NCBI RefSeq assembly: GCF_025994315.1
Contig: NZ_BAQE01000030.1
DNA length: 64,000 nucleotides
Reading direction: 5' to 3' (one strand)
DNA from: Swaminathania salitolerans
GTDB lineage: Bacteria > Pseudomonadota > Alphaproteobacteria > Acetobacterales > Acetobacteraceae
The position numbers were made by a program, and so were the translations under genes. Shown in pieces: positions 62,452 to 64,000 of this stretch. Below the pieces are notes generated by a model. The model had not been told where the DNA came from, did no database searches, and was given only the letters and a program-made list of their open reading frames with translations. Numbering within the stretch: the first letter of the stretch is position 1; every line of letters begins with the position of its first letter.

Positions 62452-63363
62452 TTACAACGTGCCGAGCAGGCGTCGGGCCGCCAGACCGGGATCGTCCTCG
62501 CGCAGCAGGCTCTCGCCGACGAGAACGCCGCTCGCCCCCACCTCGCCGACCCTCAGGACATCATCTTGCGTTCTGATGCCGCTTTCCGAAACAAGTATGC
62601 GATCAGGGGGCACGAGAGGTGCCAGATCCATCGTCGTCTGCAGATCGGTGGTCAGGGTTCTGAGATTGCGGTTGTTGATTCCGATGAGCGAGGTGTCGAG
62701 CGCGAGCGCCCTGTTCAGTTCGGATTCGTCATGAACCTCGCACAGGACATCCAGATCAAGTCCTCGTGCGAGCCCGATCAGCTCCGCCGCCTCGGAATCG
62801 GAAATCGCGGAGAGAATGAGCAGGATGCAATCGGCACCGATCAGGCGGCTCTCATGCACCTGCCAGGGCTCGAGGATGAAATCCTTGCGCAGGATCGGAA
62901 GGGCGCACGCATCCTTGACCGCCTTGAGATCGTCGATGGAGCCGTGGAAACAGGCGCTCTCGGTCAGGATGGAAAGACAGATCGCGCCGGCGGCCTCATA
63001 GGATTTCGCGATTCCCACCGGGTCGTAATCGGGGCGGAGGATTCCGGCCGAAGGCGACGCCTTCTTGATTTCCGCGATCAGCCCGACCCGCCTGTCGGCG
63101 GCCATCTGCTTGAGCGCCTGACCGAAACCCCGCGTCGGAACGCTGACCTCGCGGGCGCGCGCCGTGATCTCCTTGAGCGGCATGATCTGCGAACGCTGTT
63201 CGACATCGATGCGCGTCCTCGCGCAGATACGTGCCAGAACATCGGGCATCTCGCCTGTCTGGACCGGGACCGATGCCGTATCCTGAACGACGGTTCCCGG
63301 CACCTGTACATCCGGATAACCGGAGGGTGTATCGTGGGCCGGACCGGACGAAGTTTCAGTCAT
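62452..63363 (-). CDS. trpC: Indole-3-glycerol phosphate synthase
   Basis: Ring closure step of tryptophan synthesis, 303 residues. TIM-barrel motifs LIAEIKKASPSAG, ILTESACFHGSIDDL, LRKDFILEPWQV, GINNRNLRTL, VSESGI. The first 38 residues are a Pro/Val/Thr-rich extension beyond the usual start (MPDVLARIC, possible ATG 63249). I keep 63363 because it makes an ATGA overlap with trpD. Confidence 0.94.
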   Translation of the reverse strand: MTETSSGPAHDTPSGYPDVQVPGTVVQDTASVPVQTGEMPDVLARICARTRIDVEQRSQIMPLKEITARAREVSVPTRGFGQALKQMAADRRVGLIAEIKKASPSAGILRPDYDPVGIAKSYEAAGAICLSILTESACFHGSIDDLKAVKDACALPILRKDFILEPWQVHESRLIGADCILLILSAISDSEAAELIGLARGLDLDVLCEVHDESELNRALALDTSLIGINNRNLRTLTTDLQTTMDLAPLVPPDRILVSESGIRTQDDVLRVGEVGASGVLVGESLLREDDPGLAARRLLGTL

Positions 63364-64000
63364 GGGAGTCCTGCTATCTGGATCATGCGTGGAGAGGATA
63401 CCGCTTCATCGCCCCGGATATCGGCGTCCTGCGCCCTCGCCAAGGCGGAACGGGCAAGGCCGCTATCGATGGCCTGCGCGGCCGTGGCGACGTTCCGACG
63501 CAGAAGGTCGGATGAGACGGTATCGTTTTCAAGGATGGAAGCCCGCCCTGCAACATGCAGGGCGACGGCTGTATTGAGCAAAACGGTATCGCGATAGGCG
63601 CCGGCCTGCCCCGAGAGCATCTCGATCAGGCGCGCCGCATTGTATCCGGGATCGCCCCCGGCGAGCGCCGCAATCGGACGCCGTGAAAATCCCGCCATCT
63701 CGGGCGTGAGAACGAGGTCCAGAAACCTGTCTCCCTCCCAGGCCCTCATGCGCGACGGGCCGGCGAGCGTGATCTCGTCGCTGCCCCCACGATCGGTCTC
63801 TCCGTGCACGGCCCAGATGCATCGCCCCCCGAGAGCGGCAAGCGTCTGTGCCACCGGCTCGAGCCAGCGCGCTTCGTACACGCCGATCATCTGGCGTCGC
63901 ACACAGGCCGGATTGCACAGGGGACCGACAAGATTGAAAATGGTCCGGAAACCGAGCGCCCCCCTGACGGGCGCGGCATGGCGCATCGCCGGGTGATGAA
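63360..64000 (-). CDS. trpD: Anthranilate phosphoribosyltransferase (C-terminal part, cut by window edge)
   Basis: Transfers the phosphoribosyl group to anthranilate. About 213 codons are in the window and the N-terminus lies beyond 64000. Seen: HHPAMRHAAPVRGALGFRTIFNLVGPLCNPA, a strong TrpD hallmark (shown in segments), with GVYEARWLEPVAQTLAALG and GDPGYNAARLIEMLSG. It overlaps trpC by ATGA. Confidence 0.95.
   Translation of the reverse strand, partial: HHPAMRHAAPVRGALGFRTIFNLVGPLCNPACVRRQMIGVYEARWLEPVAQTLAALGGRCIWAVHGETDRGGSDEITLAGPSRMRAWEGDRFLDLVLTPEMAGFSRRPIAALAGGDPGYNAARLIEMLSGQAGAYRDTVLLNTAVALHVAGRASILENDTVSSDLLRRNVATAAQAIDSGLARSALARAQDADIRGDEAVSSPRMIQIAGLP

Overview
The window is about 64 kb of GC-rich, densely packed bacterial chromosome. 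Gene content points to an alphaproteobacterium, most likely an acetic acid bacterium (Acetobacteraceae). The pointers are a phosphoketolase-acetate kinase operon, metX-metW, a DUF2849-cysI-DUF934 sulfite reductase operon, cydDC, a pyruvate dehydrogenase operon whose E1 beta carries its own lipoyl domain, nrdR-nusB-thiL, and a trpD-trpC pair with ATGA overlap. The genus is inference. No rRNA, tRNA or CRISPR array was seen.

Layout: 1-2304 holds the xfp-ackA operon, cut at the left edge. 2305-3158 holds only remnants of IS630-type transposases. 3159-7439 holds a DEAD-box helicase, a nitroreductase, metW and metX. 7613-16320 holds a very large multidomain glycosyltransferase, moaB, nadK, an amidase and a GT61-type glycosyltransferase. 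16321-22431 is an accessory island, AT-rich in places: a 1181-residue repeat protein ending in a pesticin-like lysozyme domain, a co-transcribed exported partner, a broken IS5-family transposase and a degenerate fragment of a second GT61 gene. 22432-30168 holds an MFS transporter, an unknown protein, a TonB receptor / APH-like kinase / PnuC-like transporter operon, an SDR and a GtrA-like membrane protein. 30260-39480 holds alaS, a SoxR-controlled SDR with divergent soxR, a carbonic anhydrase, an EEP-family protein, and an aldo/keto reductase-Nudix-methylthioribose kinase operon. 39598-46079 holds a flavin reductase, the cysI operon, glucokinase, and a divergent SDR / GNAT-like pair that may belong to sphingolipid synthesis. 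46154-56262 holds thiL, nusB, nrdR, a PCuAC copper chaperone, recQ, an OmpA-like lipoprotein, cydCD, a small secreted His/Met-rich protein and a RatA/COQ10-like protein. 56262-64000 holds lipA, lpdA, pdhC, pdhB, pdhA, trpC and a trpD cut by the right edge.

How genes work together: phosphoketolase and acetate kinase turn sugar phosphates into acetate and ATP. PDH E1alpha-E1beta-E2-E3 are clustered with lipoate synthase, which makes their cofactor. MetX-MetW start methionine synthesis, CysI supplies sulfide and MtnK salvages methylthioribose. A textbook SoxR box lies in a 19-bp promoter spacer upstream of the SDR at 33167-33940.

The strongest candidate for an undescribed system is the pair at 16949-21135. 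A long array of about 48-49 residue modules (DUF4214-like in pattern) leads to a C-terminal domain that keeps the Glu/Thr/Asp catalytic pattern of pesticin, and the next gene overlaps by one base and encodes a signal-peptide protein. This looks like a muramidase effector and periplasmic immunity pair in a setting where pesticin-like toxins are not expected.
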